Below, one piece after another: positions 20,081 through 31,959 of a stretch of 64,000 bases of DNA. This DNA is from Sorex araneus (lineage: Eukaryota > Chordata > Mammalia > Eulipotyphla > Soricidae). The notes under the pieces were generated by a model. That model saw only the letters and a list, made by a program, of their open reading frames with translations. It ran no database searches and was not told where the DNA came from. Positions within the stretch are counted from its first letter, which is position 1, and every line of letters begins with the position of its first letter. A program made the position numbers and the translations under genes. The DNA lies in NCBI RefSeq assembly GCF_027595985.1, contig NC_073302.1, forward strand, positions 217,837,854 through 217,901,853. Reading direction: 5' to 3'.

Positions 20081-20436
20081 CAAAATAATTTATTTCTAAG
20101 AGTCTCACCCCCTCAGTTGCTGTTTGGCTCAGTGCTTGGGGTGACTTCATGTGACCTTCGGAGACCAGGTAGCGCCCAGCATCAAATCAGAGGTTCCTGC
20201 ATGCAGAGCATGTTCCCCAGTCCTGTGCATTGTCGCCTACCACCATTGGACTCTTTTAGGTCTTTGAAAATTTGCTTTGGGCCAATTCAGCAGGACTCAG
20301 GGTTTGTTCCTGGGCACTCAGGTATCATGCCTGGCTGGTTGGGGAAAATATGGGGTTGTCAGTGATGGAATCTGAATTGACATGGGCAAGATCATTGCCC
20401 ATCTGCTGTACTATCTGCCTACTCCCCCATCTTCCC

Positions 20437-20602
20437 TTTTTTGGGGGCTTACACCAGTTGTTGCACGGGGGTTACTCCTGGCTCATGTACTCAGAATTAC
20501 TCCTGGTGGTCCACTGGGGACCATATGGGATGCTTGGGATCGAACCCGAGTCGGCCGCATGCATGGCCAATAGCTTACCCACTGTGCTATCACTCCAACC
20601 TC
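20437..20602 (-). mobile_element. SINE, short form, minus
   Basis: GGTTACTCCTGGCTCATG, GGACCATATGGGATGC and CTGTGCTATCACTCCAACC are present. Confidence 0.85.
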
Positions 20603-20689
20603 CCCCTTTGTTTTTATCTTAATATAAATTTGGGGGCTTGTCCTTGCTTGGGTGCTTGTGTTTACTCCTGATTCTGCACTCAGTGAGAG

Positions 20690-21190
20690 TAAACTCAAGG
20701 CCTTCAGTGGCTGGTATCCTGAACACAGGGTCCAGCAGTCATTATTCACGTGGATAAAGGACAAAGTTGGCGTCTTCTTGGAAAGCTGACTGTGAAGGCC
20801 GATTTTGTGTCAGGACACAAGAACCCCAGTGAGAGCCCCGTGCCTCACTTTCTACACTGAGATTGGTGGGTCTGTGCCAGTGTGGGGGCTCTTTCATGCT
20901 TGTTTTTCACTTGTTCCTCAATATCCCGGCAGTTCTTGAGGCTCTGTGGAGGCTTAAGGGAGACGCGGAGTTTTGTGGAATGTGGTGGAGGTTGTACCCG
21001 GATGCAGGGGTTTGCATGTGTGAGTGCATGATCCTGGGGTGCCCCTTTGGCCACCATCACCTACTGCTCTGGGATGAGGTGGCAGCAGGTGGTTGCGGGG
21101 CTGAGCACTGGGCCTGCCGTGAGCGGGGTGATGGGGGGCTTGCCCTTCCTGACCCTGACAGCACAGGACTGTGCTGGATCCTGTCCAGGA
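20690..21190 (+). other. KRAB-ZNF cluster block, copy D (promoter-type module)
   Basis: 20790-21170 matches the 11.03 and 15.66 kb blocks (GGGGGCTCTTTCATGCTTG; CAGTTCTTGAGGCTCTG). Its 5' CRE part is not recognisable. Confidence 0.5.
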
Positions 21191-21756
21191 ACCTTTAATT
21201 TTGTTGTGGGGCCTTGTGCTGCTGTAGGGTTTTCCTGGTGGTCCTCAGGCTTTCCTTTGGGCGGTACTCAGGAAACAGCCCCTGTCACCCTCTACACCAA
21301 TCTGCTGTTCTCTCTGTGACCCACTAAGATATTTTCTTCCACATTTATGTTTAAACGTGAAGAAGTGAGCCCATAACAAAGCTAGTTGGGTGGAGCAACA
21401 GTATAGCAGGGAGGGCGTTGGTCTTACCCATGACTAACTGGGGTTTAATCCCCAATATCCTATATGCTCCTCCAAATATCACCGGTCCTACCTCAAATAC
21501 AAAAACCCAAGAATTCGTTTGAGTATTATCAAGCTCCTCACAGCGATCCTCCCAAAGGACCTTCCCTCTGCTGTGGGCCTGTTTGGACTGAGAGAACCAC
21601 AGAGATGTCCTCCACCTGCTCGGCCTATCCACCAGGGATTATTCGACTAATTCTTACCTTGCTCGCAGTGATTGATTTCAGAACTCAAAGCACAGCTTCA
21701 GGAATTGGTGTTGTTGCAATTTGACTTGAGAATATGGTCACCAAATAGGAGTGAAT

Positions 21757-22129
21757 TGTGGGGGTCCCGTCCTGTCTAGCAGGAAGGACCCTTAGTGGAG
21801 CTGAGAAAGGGATGTAGCCGAATGAACAGACACAGAGCCAGAAAGCAGGCAGAAGGAGGAAAGCTTTATTCTACTGGAAGTTACAGCACTTACACTTTTC
21901 TGCTGGGACGAGGTGGTATGGTATCCATGCCGGGACCCCTGTACAAACAGTAGTAAATTACAGATTATGACATGTCCATTTATCACATCATGCATGTGCA
22001 TTAGCTCATGAAAACAGTGGCGGAACAGTAAGGTCAGTACGGTCAGTAATGGCAACCTTGTTACAGGAAATTTAAGCAAGCCTCTGTTTTACTAGAAGTT
22101 AAGACAACCTTGTAAAATGGCTCCCTACA
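21757..22129 (-). repeat. Solo LTR (class II type) with 6-bp target duplication
   Basis: On the plus strand it runs TGTGGGGGTCCC ... GGCTCCCTACA (TG...CA ends). GTGAAT is exact at 21751-21756 and 22130-22135. In minus sense it has AATAAAGC (TTTATT at 21865-21870). No internal retroviral sequence is attached, so it is a recombination remnant. Six-bp duplications are typical of class II ERVs. Confidence 0.82.
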
Positions 22130-22437
22130 GTGAATGACAGGATTCACACGTGGAATAGACATTTTTATGCTGGTGGAATAGCTCAGTGGAGCGAGCATGT
22201 GACTTGAAAGGTGGGGTCCAGGCTCCATCCCCGCCACCACATCTCTGGTCTCTCAACAGCTCAGGAGGAAATCCAGAGCCTAATACTGGGAGTTGGAGGG
22301 CCTAAGTCTCACTGGGTACTGACATTAGTCAAATTGAAACCTAAAGACATTATATTATTCTCCATACTAATGGAATACTATGTTTGGCTCTGTAGAAAGT
22401 TAGTACAAGTGTTAATTGTTTCAAAGAAGCGATTTGT

Positions 22438-22556
22438 GGGCCCTAGTGATAGCACAGTGGGGAGGACACTTGCTTTGTCTGAAGTAGAAAGCTGGACCCA
22501 TCCCCAACACCCCATAGACCCCCAGCGCCCCACTAGGACTCATCCCTGAGCACTGC
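22438..22556 (+). mobile_element. Old SINE, plus
   Basis: GATAGCACAGTGGGGAGGAC and CATCCCTGAGCACTGC remain. Confidence 0.6.
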
Positions 22557-22585
22557 TTGATGTGCCACCTCACAAAATCAATACA

Positions 22586-23137
22586 GTGCTGGAGCAATAT
22601 CACAGCAGGCAGTGCATTTGCCTTGGATGTAGCTGACCTGGGTTTGATTCCTCCATCCTGCATGGCAGAGCCTGAAAAGCTACCCGTGGCGTATTCTATA
22701 TGCCAGAAACAGTAACAACAAGTCTCACAATGGAGACGTTACTGGTGCCGGCTCAAGCAAATCGATGAACAACAGGATGACAGTGCTACTATAAGAAACA
22801 TCAAATTATAGCTGAACAATAGGTCAACATATCTGAAAAAAGAGACTTTCTCCTGCACAACCACTGTACAATTCTTCTTGACTACCAGTTCAGATTTTGA
22901 AGTAGTTAATTTTTGTTTCATAGCACAGCGAGTAGAGCGTTTTCCTTCCACACGGCCAACTTGGGTTTGGTTCCTCTGTCCCTCTCGAAGAGCCCAGCAA
23001 GCTACTGAGAGTATCCGGCCTGCATGTCAGAGCCCGTCAAGCTGCCCATGGTGTATTTGGTATGCCAAAAACCAGTAATAACAAGTCTCAAAATGGAGAC
23101 ATAAATGAACTATGGAATGACAGTGCTACAGTGCTAC
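22586..23137 (+). mobile_element. Two RTE-tailed SINEs, plus
   Basis: 22586-22793 and 22915-23137. Both have ATGCCA(A/G)AAA-CAGTAA, AAGTCTCA-AATGGAGAC and end GACAGTGCTAC. The second ends in two GTGCTACA units, the short tail repeat. Confidence 0.85.
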
Positions 23138-23142
23138 ATTTC

Positions 23143-23285
23143 ATCCACTCAGGGGTTACTCCTGGCTTAAAGTCAGGAAATGTTCCTAGCCATGCTGCTG
23201 GGACCATATGGGATGCCGGGGATCGAACCTGGGTTGGTCACTTGTAAGGCAATCACCCTACTACCCTCTGCACTATTGAGCTAAT
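23143..23285 (-). mobile_element. SINE, short form, minus, partly rearranged
   Basis: GGGGTTACTCCTGGCTTA, GGACCATATGGGATGCCGGGG and GGATCGAACCTGGG are present. A stray RTE-tail piece (GATGAACAACTGGACAACAG) follows. Confidence 0.7.
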
Positions 23286-23714
23286 TGATGAACAACTGGA
23301 CAACAGTGAAACAGTGCAGTTTATCCACTACCAAACTACTAAATGACTCCTCATTACAGAGCAGGGAAGGGACCTTCCGTTCATGTGGCTGATCCATTTT
23401 AGATCCCAGTTAAATTCAGTGCATAGTCGAACTTGAGCACTGTTTGAAGAGTTGCTGAGCACAGACCTAGCAGTAGCTAGAGAACACCAATAGCTATGAA
23501 CACACAAGAACACATATACAGGAATGTTGATTACACATATAATACTTTTCCATTCACCAATTCTTAAGCCTGATTCTCGGTCACCCACAAAATTAGTTTA
23601 ACTAATTCTGGGCATGTGATTCACTTAGTTTCCAGCTCACTCCTGTAAATGAATACGTGACACTTGGAGCTACTCCAGCAGTTGGAAGTTCAGTGCAATG
23701 TAAACAAACATCAG

Positions 23715-23870
23715 GGCTAGGACAGTAAGGCTGGGAGGGGCTGACCCAGGATCCATGGTTAGAACCCCAGAGGGTTCCCTGAACCCAGTGTGGAGTGATC
23801 CCTGAGCAGTCAGGCAAAAGTGCTCGGCACTTCAGAACGTGGCTCCCAGAACGGATCAAAAAACACAAAA
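23715..23870 (+). mobile_element. Old SINE, plus
   Basis: Only GGTTAGAACCCCAG and GTGATCCCTGAGCAG are kept. Confidence 0.4.
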
Positions 23871-24176
23871 CATTATGATATCTGAATATTTATGCCCAGT
23901 TATTTCTGAGCATTGTTTTTCGGTTGTGTTGGTTGGGGGTCAGGGTTCGGGCACTTACTGGTAGGTGCTTGCAAGGAAATCTTTGTGGATTTTATTCCCT
24001 TTGGATTTTATTCCATAAAACCCTATGGATTTTATTCCAGAAACACTTTGGCTTCATACTCTGACTATCCGGTACTTGGCGACCCCTCAGATTTCCTGCT
24101 GACTTGATCCAAGATGAGAAATGGGGGAAAAAAAAATTAACTTTCCCAGCCTGAAAGTACCCAGTCAGGAATAGTT

Positions 24177-24560
24177 GGAGTCTGGCCCTTTAAAACTCTG
24201 GCCAGACGTGTTGGTGACGTCACAGCGTCCCTGTCTGAGGTTGGCGGCATTTCTGATCTGCCGCCATTGTTGGAGCGCGAGGCGCAGGGTCAGCGCGGGA
24301 AGCCGGTGCCCAGGGCGGACAGGGGGTCCCCAGGGGTCGCTCCGTGATGGGGGCAGGGGCGCCGGCCCCACCCGCGTAGCCCCTGCGTCCTGCAGGTTTG
24401 TGTCGTTCGTTCCTGCCCTTCAGGGAGACGAGGGCGTTTCTGAGGGAACTTACCTCAGAGCTGCTGAGGGGCCGCGCCCGGAGGGTCGGGGCTGACTCCG
24501 GGCTCTGTGCTCCGGATCCTCCGGGGGTCAGGGGACCCCATGGGGTGTCGGGACAAGGCC
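24177..24560 (+). promoter_or_regulatory. CpG-rich KRAB-ZNF-type promoter/first exon, best-preserved copy
   Basis: GGAGTCTGGCCCTTTAA at 24177 is followed by a perfect CRE (TGACGTCA, 24215-24222) and a YY1-like GCCGCCATTGTT near 24261, then CpG-dense sequence to about 24560. The homologous copies at 10.9 and 15.5 kb have lost the CRE or the CpGs. CRE and YY1 sites are common in housekeeping-type and KRAB-ZNF promoters. No intact coding exon follows within the window, so any transcript may be non-coding or dead. Confidence 0.6.
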
Positions 24561-24889
24561 CCGCCCTCCCTGCTGCCCTATCGCTCTGGCCCCAACCAAA
24601 GAGAGAGACAAGAGGGAGCCTCAGTTTCCCCAGTTTCCCCCAGGTCGGTGGGGCATGTGCGGCTGCCTCCCCATTGGTTCCTGCAGGGACACTCGGAGTC
24701 CCCGGGGGGTCACAGGCTGGGGCTGGGGATTACCGGGAATGTTCCCAGGCCGGTCCTTTGCGGGCCGCTTCCATCATTGGGGTAATTATGGAGTCAGGGC
24801 CAAAGGGTCGGTTTCCCTGGAAACGGGGAAGGCGATTCTCTCTTTTTAATTAAAAAACAATGTTTTGTTTCATAATTTTTTTGATTGAC

Positions 24890-25468
24890 ATCCAGCAGCG
24901 TTCAGGGTCCCTCCTGGCTCTGCACTAGGGGACTCTCCTGGCGGGACTCAGGGCCCTATGGAATGTCAGGCTCAGTCCTGGTCAGCCTCCTGCAAGGCAG
25001 ATGCTCCCCAGTGCACTACCCTCTTCACTGGCTTGAGACTCAGAAGCATTTGGCTGACCGTTTGACTTGCCCAGGTTCCATGCTCCTGCAGTAGGTTTTT
25101 GGGATCCTGGGAGATGCGGAGCTGTAAGAGACCCTGGCAGACACAGGTAAAACATCCGGGCTGTGTTGGACCAGAGGGGTCCGTGCAACCAAGTATGGAA
25201 ATGTAGCAGCAAGTAGGCTGGTCACTTCCAGGATGTACTCTAAGCCCTAACAAAATGAAATCTAGGATCACCGTTGGTCACCACACCTTTAATTATTTAA
25301 AATAATTTTTAGTTTTTTTTTTTTCAGGGGAGAGAACACGGCAATTCTCAGGGGCTATTCCTACCATTGCACTTAGGGATCACTGCTGATGGTGCTCAGG
25401 GAAACATGGCATACTGGCAATGAAACCTGGTTTAGTCACGTGTAAGACAAGAACCCCACCCACTGTAT
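24890..25468 (-). mobile_element. Two old minus SINEs (24890-25040, 25320-25468)
   Basis: CCTCCTGGCTCTGCACTAGG and TGCAAGGCAGATGC in the first; GGGGCTATTCCTACCATTGC in the second. 25041-25319 shows nothing I can identify. Confidence 0.5.
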
Positions 25469-25511
25469 TTTTATTTATTTTTTTTGTGCTGCACCTTTGT
25501 TGTTTTTTTTT

Positions 25512-26340
25512 TAATTTAAATTTTATTGAATCACCATGTGGAGGGTTACATAGTTCTCAGGATTATGTCAGTTATACAATACTCAAACACCCTTCCCTTC
25601 ACCCGTGCCCATATTCCATCACCAACCACCCCATTATACCTCCCGCCCCCTACCGCCCCCCCAGTCCCCGCCCTTGTAAGTGATAAGTTTCACTTCGTTT
25701 ACGCTTTATCTTGGTTACAGTCCATGTTTCAACACATAACTCACTATTGTTGCTAGGGTTTCCCCCCAAAAAGAAAAGACAGTCCCACTGTCAAGGAAGC
25801 ATTTGATGGCTCTCCATTGCTGAGAATGTAGAGATATTAAGTCCCGCTGTTTGTTACATAACTTTTCTATTTTTTCCCCCCTCGTCCCGCGCCACCGAGA
25901 TCACGCCTGTTTAGTAATCACCACGCTGCCTGACAAAGGGAAAACAAACCAAAAAAGATGGTTATTTCCCATCATCAGCCGGCGTGGGGCTCTGGCTTAG
26001 TTGATAGCCTGGTAGAATGTCTGCAAGCAGTTTCTGGAATCAAAGGTAATATCCTGGTATCGGCCCCGGCTCGAGATTCCACCAGCGTCCCGCTGTTCCA
26101 AGTACATAATAATTTATTCCCTTGTATCCCATTCCCACGCCACCAGGTCCATGTCAGCTTAATGGACATCATACTGTGGTTAACGCCACGCCGAGTTTCT
26201 TCCCGAGAAAGAAGGATATTTCTTCTCAGCCGGCGTGGGGATATGGCTTAGTTCAGTCTATAGAGATGGCTACCACTTTGGTAGCCTTCAATATTTCAGC
26301 ACAAGATTTACTATTCTTGTTAGGATTTCCCACCAAAGTC
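25512..26340 (-). mobile_element. L1-like 3' end, minus
   Basis: It starts with poly-T then TTATTGAATCACCATGTGG, matching the elements at 44.06, 49.19 and 62.22 kb. In element sense it ends CCACATGGTGATTCAATAAA plus A-tail, which looks like an L1 3' UTR with polyA signal. The AC-rich middle (CCCTTCACC.GTGCCCATATTCC) is also shared. No ORF2 sequence is visible. Confidence 0.65.
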
Positions 26341-27200
26341 CGACCCACTAAAAAGGTACCATTTCATATTGGTGATGATTAAATGACAATAGGTTGCGCA
26401 GCCATGGCAGCGGCCTCGCGGCTTTGAATTTCTGTATAAAGTCCAGGGAAAGTACAGCCAGAAATTACACGTCGCTACAAACTTTAACCCTATTATGGTC
26501 CCCCCAAAGTCCAACCCATTACAAAGGAACCATTTCATATTGCTGATGATTAGATGACATTAGGCTGCCGAGGCCGCGCGGTTTTGGGTTTCTATATAAA
26601 GTCCAGGGAAAATTCTGCCTAAAATTCTATCGCTACAATCTTTTACCCTTCAACAAAAAACTCAGTACTATTGTTTGGAGTTTCCCCCCACGGTAAGCCC
26701 TGGCAAAAAGGAACATTTACACGTTGCTGACAATCAGGAGATATTAGGTTTTGGATTTCTATATGAAGTCCAGGGAAAATTCTTTTGGTAATTGCATCAC
26801 TCGCTGGCAGCGCCTGGGCCAGAAGCTCCGGGCACACAGTTTGGAGGCATTTTGGGGGCGCCGCTCGTGTCCAAAGTGGTTCAGTTGCCTCCGGGGTCGA
26901 TCTCGCTCGGGGCCGGAAAGGAGCGTCCCCACATGGCTCTGTGCTTAAATGTCGGCCGGCAAAGGGCAGATCCGGAAGTCCCGCCCCACCGGCTTTCCCG
27001 GGCTTCCTGCATAGTCTAAAAGCCGGCTATTGCCTCGTTGCGTTCAAAAAAAAAGAGTTGAGAGAGAAAAGAGCATACCCCACTGGCAGCGCCTGGGCCA
27101 GAAGCTCCGAGCACACAGTTTGGAGGCATTTTGGGGGCGCCGCTCATGCCCAAAGTGGTTCAGTTGCCTCCGGGGTCGATCTCGCGCGGGGCCGGAAAAC
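26340..27200 (-). repeat. Internal duplications within L1-like 3' UTR sequence
   Basis: A block with ACCATTTCATATTG.TGATGATTA and TATAAAGTCCAGGGAAA recurs at about 26350, 26520 and (partly) 26715. A block with GCGCCTGGGCCAGAAGCTCC is almost exactly repeated at 26800-26918 and 27080-27198. Confidence 0.75.
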
Positions 27201-27219
27201 CCCGCTGTATTTTTATTTC

Positions 27220-27399
27220 TTTTTTTTCTTTCTTTCTTTTTGGGTCACACCCGGCGATGCACAGGGGTCACTCCTGGCTCATGCACTCAGGAATCACCCC
27301 TGGCGGTGCTCAGGGGACCATATGGATGCTGGGATTCGAACCCGGGTCAGCCGCGTGCAAGGCAAACGCCCTACACGCTGTGCTATCGCTCCAGCCCCA
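27220..27399 (-). mobile_element. SINE, short form, minus, 13-bp target duplication
   Basis: Near-consensus copy (TTTTTGGGTCACACCCGGCG ... GCTATCGCTCCAGCCCC). GTATTTTTATTTC is exact at 27207-27219 and 27400-27412. Confidence 0.93.
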
Positions 27400-27445
27400 G
27401 TATTTTTATTTCATATTAATATCATTATTAATAAATGTAGCTTGG

Positions 27446-27850
27446 GGGCTGGGCTGGAGTGATAGCACAGCGGGTAGGGCATTTGACTTTCATGCAGCCA
27501 ACACGGGTTTGATTCCTCCGCCCCTCTTGGAAAGACCGCCAGCTACCAAGAGTACCTTGCCCGCATGGCACAGCCTGGCATGCTCCCCGTGGCATGTTTG
27601 ATATGCCAAAAACAGTAACAACAAGTCTCACAATGGAGACATTACTGGTGCCTGCTCGAGCAAATCAATGAGCAGAAGGATGACAGTGATACAGTTTGGG
27701 GTACAAGCTGCAAGTACTCAGGCTCACTCTTGAATCTTAGCACAGGCACGGCTCCTGGCAGTGCTGGGGTGGGGAAACCTATGTGCTCTCGCATATCAAA
27801 CCCGGCTCAGATGCTTGAAGGTAAAGCACCCTATCCACTTACTATCCCTG
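27446..27850 (+). mobile_element. RTE-tailed SINE, plus, followed by an old SINE
   Basis: 27446-27694 is a full RTE-tailed copy (GGGCTGGAGTGATAGCACAG ... CTCGAGCAAATCAATG ... GACAGTGATACAG). 27700-27850 is a diverged minus copy. Confidence 0.85.
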
Positions 27851-28825
27851 CTAACTCTATGATTTTTTTTTCCCAGATAAAGAATTTGTGCTTCACCTGT
27901 CAAGTTTCAGAGCATTCCCTCATTGGCAGTTTCTCCTGGGCAAGAGGCCCCCTGTCTTTTCGGGCGAGTACTTGCAGAAACGGGGTTTGCAGATTTGTTG
28001 TACTGGGTTTTAAATGTCTCACTCTAGAGGTGGCAGCCTTAGATAGGAAGACACTGTCTCAGGATGAATCTGGGTTCAATCCTCCCATACCCCATAGGAT
28101 TGTCTGAGCTTTGAAAGGTGTGGCCCAAATACCACAAAAGATAATCAAGAAAGAAAAGCCCGTAGCAATAGGCGAGCAGACAGGGAGCTTGATTTAAATA
28201 CGACCGAGTGGTTCATTTTCCCACACCCCATAGGGTTCCCTCAGCACTGCCTGGTGTTTCCCAAATTGTTTTCAGCCGTTGTAAGATTCTCTCCTGCCTC
28301 ATTTTTTTTGTTTTCCCACTTTTGCTACAAACTTGCAGCTGGTCAGGGACTCTGCCCCTCTGTCCATGTGTCTCTGGGTATAGGGGAGCCATATCGTGTC
28401 CCCTACCAGTAAAGCAGGTGCTCAGCCCTTGAGCTCCTGTCCCTGGGTCTATCTCACTACTCGGGAAGCAGATGGGTGGGATTTGTCAGCACACCTGGCA
28501 GTTCTTGAGGGCTGTGCCCTGCTCTGCTCACAGTACCAGTTACAGTGGGTACTGGTGAAGGTCCCCGAGCTTCCATGTGGCCAGCATCTGCTCCGGCCTG
28601 ATGTGCTCTCTCCTGATCCTCTGTTCAAATCTTCATTGGAAGTCCTTAGATATCAACATTCTGGAATACTTTCAACAACAGGATGTCAGGAGGAAACAAA
28701 GGAATTGGAGTCTCTGAGCAAAATTATAGACTTTCATCATTTAGATTTCTTTTCAGCCAAATGTACTTTCCCGACTATTTTTCTTACACAAGATCACATA
28801 ACCAAATGAGTAAAATGGCCTAGTC

Positions 28826-29005
28826 GGGGCAGGAGCAATAGCACAGTGGGTAGGGCGTTTGCCTTACATGTAGCCGACCCAGGTTCGATACCCAGCATCC
28901 CATATGGTCCCTCAAGCACCACCAGGAATAATTCCAGGAGTGCATGAACCAGGAGTAACCTCTGAGCAACGCTGGGTGTGACCCAAAAAGCTGGAGAAAA
29001 ATGAC
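28826..29005 (+). mobile_element. SINE, short form, plus
   Basis: GGAGCAATAGCACAGTGGG, GGTTCGATACCCAGCATCCC and GTGTGACCCAAAAAGC are present. Confidence 0.85.
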
Positions 29006-29129
29006 ATAGACTATGAAAACCTGACCTGTATGTTCTCAGCATCGCAGGGTGTGGTCTCTTAAAATTAACCAAATAATTGACCCTTGAGCTATATTGCTGG
29101 ATATCACACATCACTGTTGGCAGATGACT

Positions 29130-31080
29130 TCCTCTGTCCCTTTATTAGAGGGGAGTGGAGTGAAGATGTCAAATCCAGCAGTGCTCAGAATCACTGCTTA
29201 GGGATTCAGGGTGTGAAGTTGAGTCTGCTGCATGCATGGCAGGTGCCCTGCCCACTGGTCTCTCTCTCTGGCCCCTGCAAACCTTCGAAATTGCAGCCTG
29301 TGTTTTTGGCTCGGGTCTCAACAGGAGCTTTCAGGTGTCAGCAACCCTGCCATGGCCTCTACCAGCTGGGCCCTGTCCCACCCTCCTCTGGCATGCCAGT
29401 CTCTTTCCTTACCACAGGGTTTACAGGATTTATATAGAATTTGAATTCCTGGGGTCAGAGGTAGGCCAGAAGTGCAGGCCATGGCTTATCAAGCAGCCTG
29501 CCACAGTAGAATTGGTTCATTTTTAGTTGACGGCCCCACCCAGCAATGCTAAAGGGTTACTTCTGGCTCTGCTGGTTGTTCACTCTGGAAGATGAGGGGA
29601 CTCTTTGGCTGATTAGGATTGAAACTTGCTCAAATTGCGTCCCAGCCAGCACCCCATGCTCAGTGATGTCTCTGTGGCCACCAAAAAAAAGCATTTACTC
29701 TGGGTCAATTCCAGAAAGTGTGATAGTAGATGTTCTTTTTTCTGCTAAGTACACAACTCACACTTGTGGAATTAATTTTTCTTTGGGACCATACCTACTA
29801 TTCTGGGCTTCCTCTTGAATCTGCACGCTGGAATAACTCTTGGTGGGCTTTGGGGACACGGAAGGTCAAATAATACGGACACGGAAGGTCAAACAAGGGT
29901 GGCTGTGTGCAAGGCAAGTGCACTCCCTTAACTGTGTTCTGTAGCTCTGGCTCCAGGACCTAGTTTTCATCCACTGAGCAAGATTTGTCTATTCAAACAT
30001 TATAAAATGTTCAGGTAGAGTGAACTCAAGGGCTCTGAGAAACAGGACAGCAGGTCAGCTGCCTGCTTTGCCGTCCGTGAGAGCAATAGGCAGCCGGGAT
30101 CCCAACCCATTTATGTGTCCCCTGGAGAGGACGGAGCATCTGATAGCGACTTTCTGGGCGGGTCTGTGAGCTGGTGCCTGAGGCTGGTCAGGGCCTTTCC
30201 GGTTCCTTCCCAGCCCTCCTCTCCTGTCAGGGTCATGGGTTGTGCTCCTCTCTGGTGCTTACAGCTCTGACTTCTCTTCCAGATGATTCCATAGAGCCAG
30301 TCTGTGTTCCTCTCACAAGGCTCATAGGATTTATATAGAATGTTAATTCCTGGTCCAGAGATAGGCCAGGAGTGCAGGCCGTGGCCTTGCCAGCAGCCTG
30401 CCATGGGGAAATCCCTGGCACAATGCAGGGTCCCCTAAGCACCTCATGAATAATCCCAAAGTTCTGCCACTTTTGACCCTAAATCCCAAAACTGGATGGA
30501 GGGAGGGCATTGACCAAAACAATATTTTTTTATTTGCATTTTGTGTTTGATGCTTATGGTACCCAGTAGCGTGCCAGGGACTGAACCCAGGTCAGCTGTA
30601 TGCAAGGCCAACATCCTAGCAGACTGTAGCTCCAGCCATAAATTTATTTATTTTTGTTTGGAGGTTAAGCCAGGCATTGCTCAGCAATTACTCCTGGCTC
30701 TGTGCTCATTGATCCCCTCATGCACTGCTTGGGAACTTGTGGGTCATGGAGAATGAAACTGGGTCAGCTGTGTGCCAGGCACGCACCCCTTGCTCTACGC
30801 TATCTCTGTGACCATCATGAAAATGCTTTTACTCTGGGTGAAGTCAAGAGAGTTGTGAAATTAGATGTTCTTTTTCCTCATAAGAACAAAACTCTTTGAT
30901 TTGTGTGTGTGTGTTTGTTTTGGGGCCAGTCAGCAGTGCTGTGGGCTCTCTCCTGAATATGAACCAGGAATCACTCCTGTCACTAGGAGACCTTCTGAGA
31001 TACGGGGAATCCAAGCAGAGTCAGCCACAAGCATGACAGATGCCCTCCCAGATGTGCTGTCACTCTGCTCCCAGACCTAA
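29130..31080 (-). mobile_element. Stretch of diverged minus SINEs
   Basis: Recognisable remnants lie at about 29130-29280, 29780-29955 (with GGACACGGAAGGTCAAA duplicated in tandem at 29853 and 29879), 30530-30640, 30655-30815 and 30915-31075. 29430-29500 and 30325-30400 are duplicate copies of a GGATTTATATAGAAT-containing piece of the ZNF cluster. Confidence 0.5.
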
Positions 31081-31530
31081 TTTTCGTCTGTAGCCCCGGA
31101 TTCCTGTTTCGATTTCATAGTATTTTCAGTTAGAATGGACCCAAGTCACCTGAGACATAGGACAGCAGCTCAGCTGCTTGCCACATCTTCACCATGGGTA
31201 GCCCGGATGCCAACCCAATTCTGCATCCCCTGGAGAGAAAGGAGCATCTGGTATTGTCCCCCCTGGGTGGGTCTGTGAGCATGCGCCAAAGGTGAGGCCA
31301 GTCAGGACATTGCTTGCGCCAGAGCAGGGGCTTCTTCTTAGGGCCTGGGGCGGTTCTCCTCTCTGATGCTCAAGGCTCAGATTTGTCCTCCAGGTCTTAG
31401 GGAAAAGCTTCCTGCTGATCCTAGGGAATTAGAAGTGGGAGACAATGGTAATGCACCACCCTGCAGACCATTCCCATGTAGGAGGAGAGTGACAAGATGA
31501 CAGGATGACAGAATGCAGTGACGAGAGCAC
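30050..31530 (+). other. KRAB-ZNF cluster module M2, copies E and F
   Basis: Two versions of M2 (30050-30280 and 31140-31530) share GATCCCAACCCA/GATGCCAACCCA, CCCCTGGAGAG and GGAGCATCTG with 12.1 and 17.7 kb. They precede the M3 copy at 32 kb. Confidence 0.55.
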
Positions 31531-31959
31531 ACAGGCTTCCAGGCCCCTCTCTCTCTGAGTTGATTCTGGAAGGAGCCCTGGGATGTAGCTACTGGTCAGA
31601 GTACCCAATGCTCTGCTGTGTGATGACATTTTTCTCCCTTTCCTGTTGAATTTGTGTTTAGGAGCCATACCCAGGGATGACCAAGGAGTACTCACAGCTC
31701 AGTGCTCAAGGATCCCTCTTGCCAGGTCTTGGGAACCATTTGATGTGCTGGAATAAGAGGCTGATTTATTCAGGTTTGTTTTGTTTGGTTTGGTGAGGTG
31801 AGGAGATGGAAGGGTCACACCCAGTGATTCTCAGGGGTCATTTCGGCTCTGTACTTGACAACGTACCTGGCAGTGCTTGGGGACCAGAGGGGATGGTGGC
31901 GATCGCCCGACCTACCCACTGTCCCCAGACCCGCTGTCCTGTTACTCCATCCTGCTGCT

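Noticed and set aside
22160-22260. tRNA-like stretch (GGAATAGCTCAGTGG ...)
   Set aside because: Resembles a tRNA head but has no consistent cloverleaf that I could draw and no flanking terminator; probably a different old SINE.
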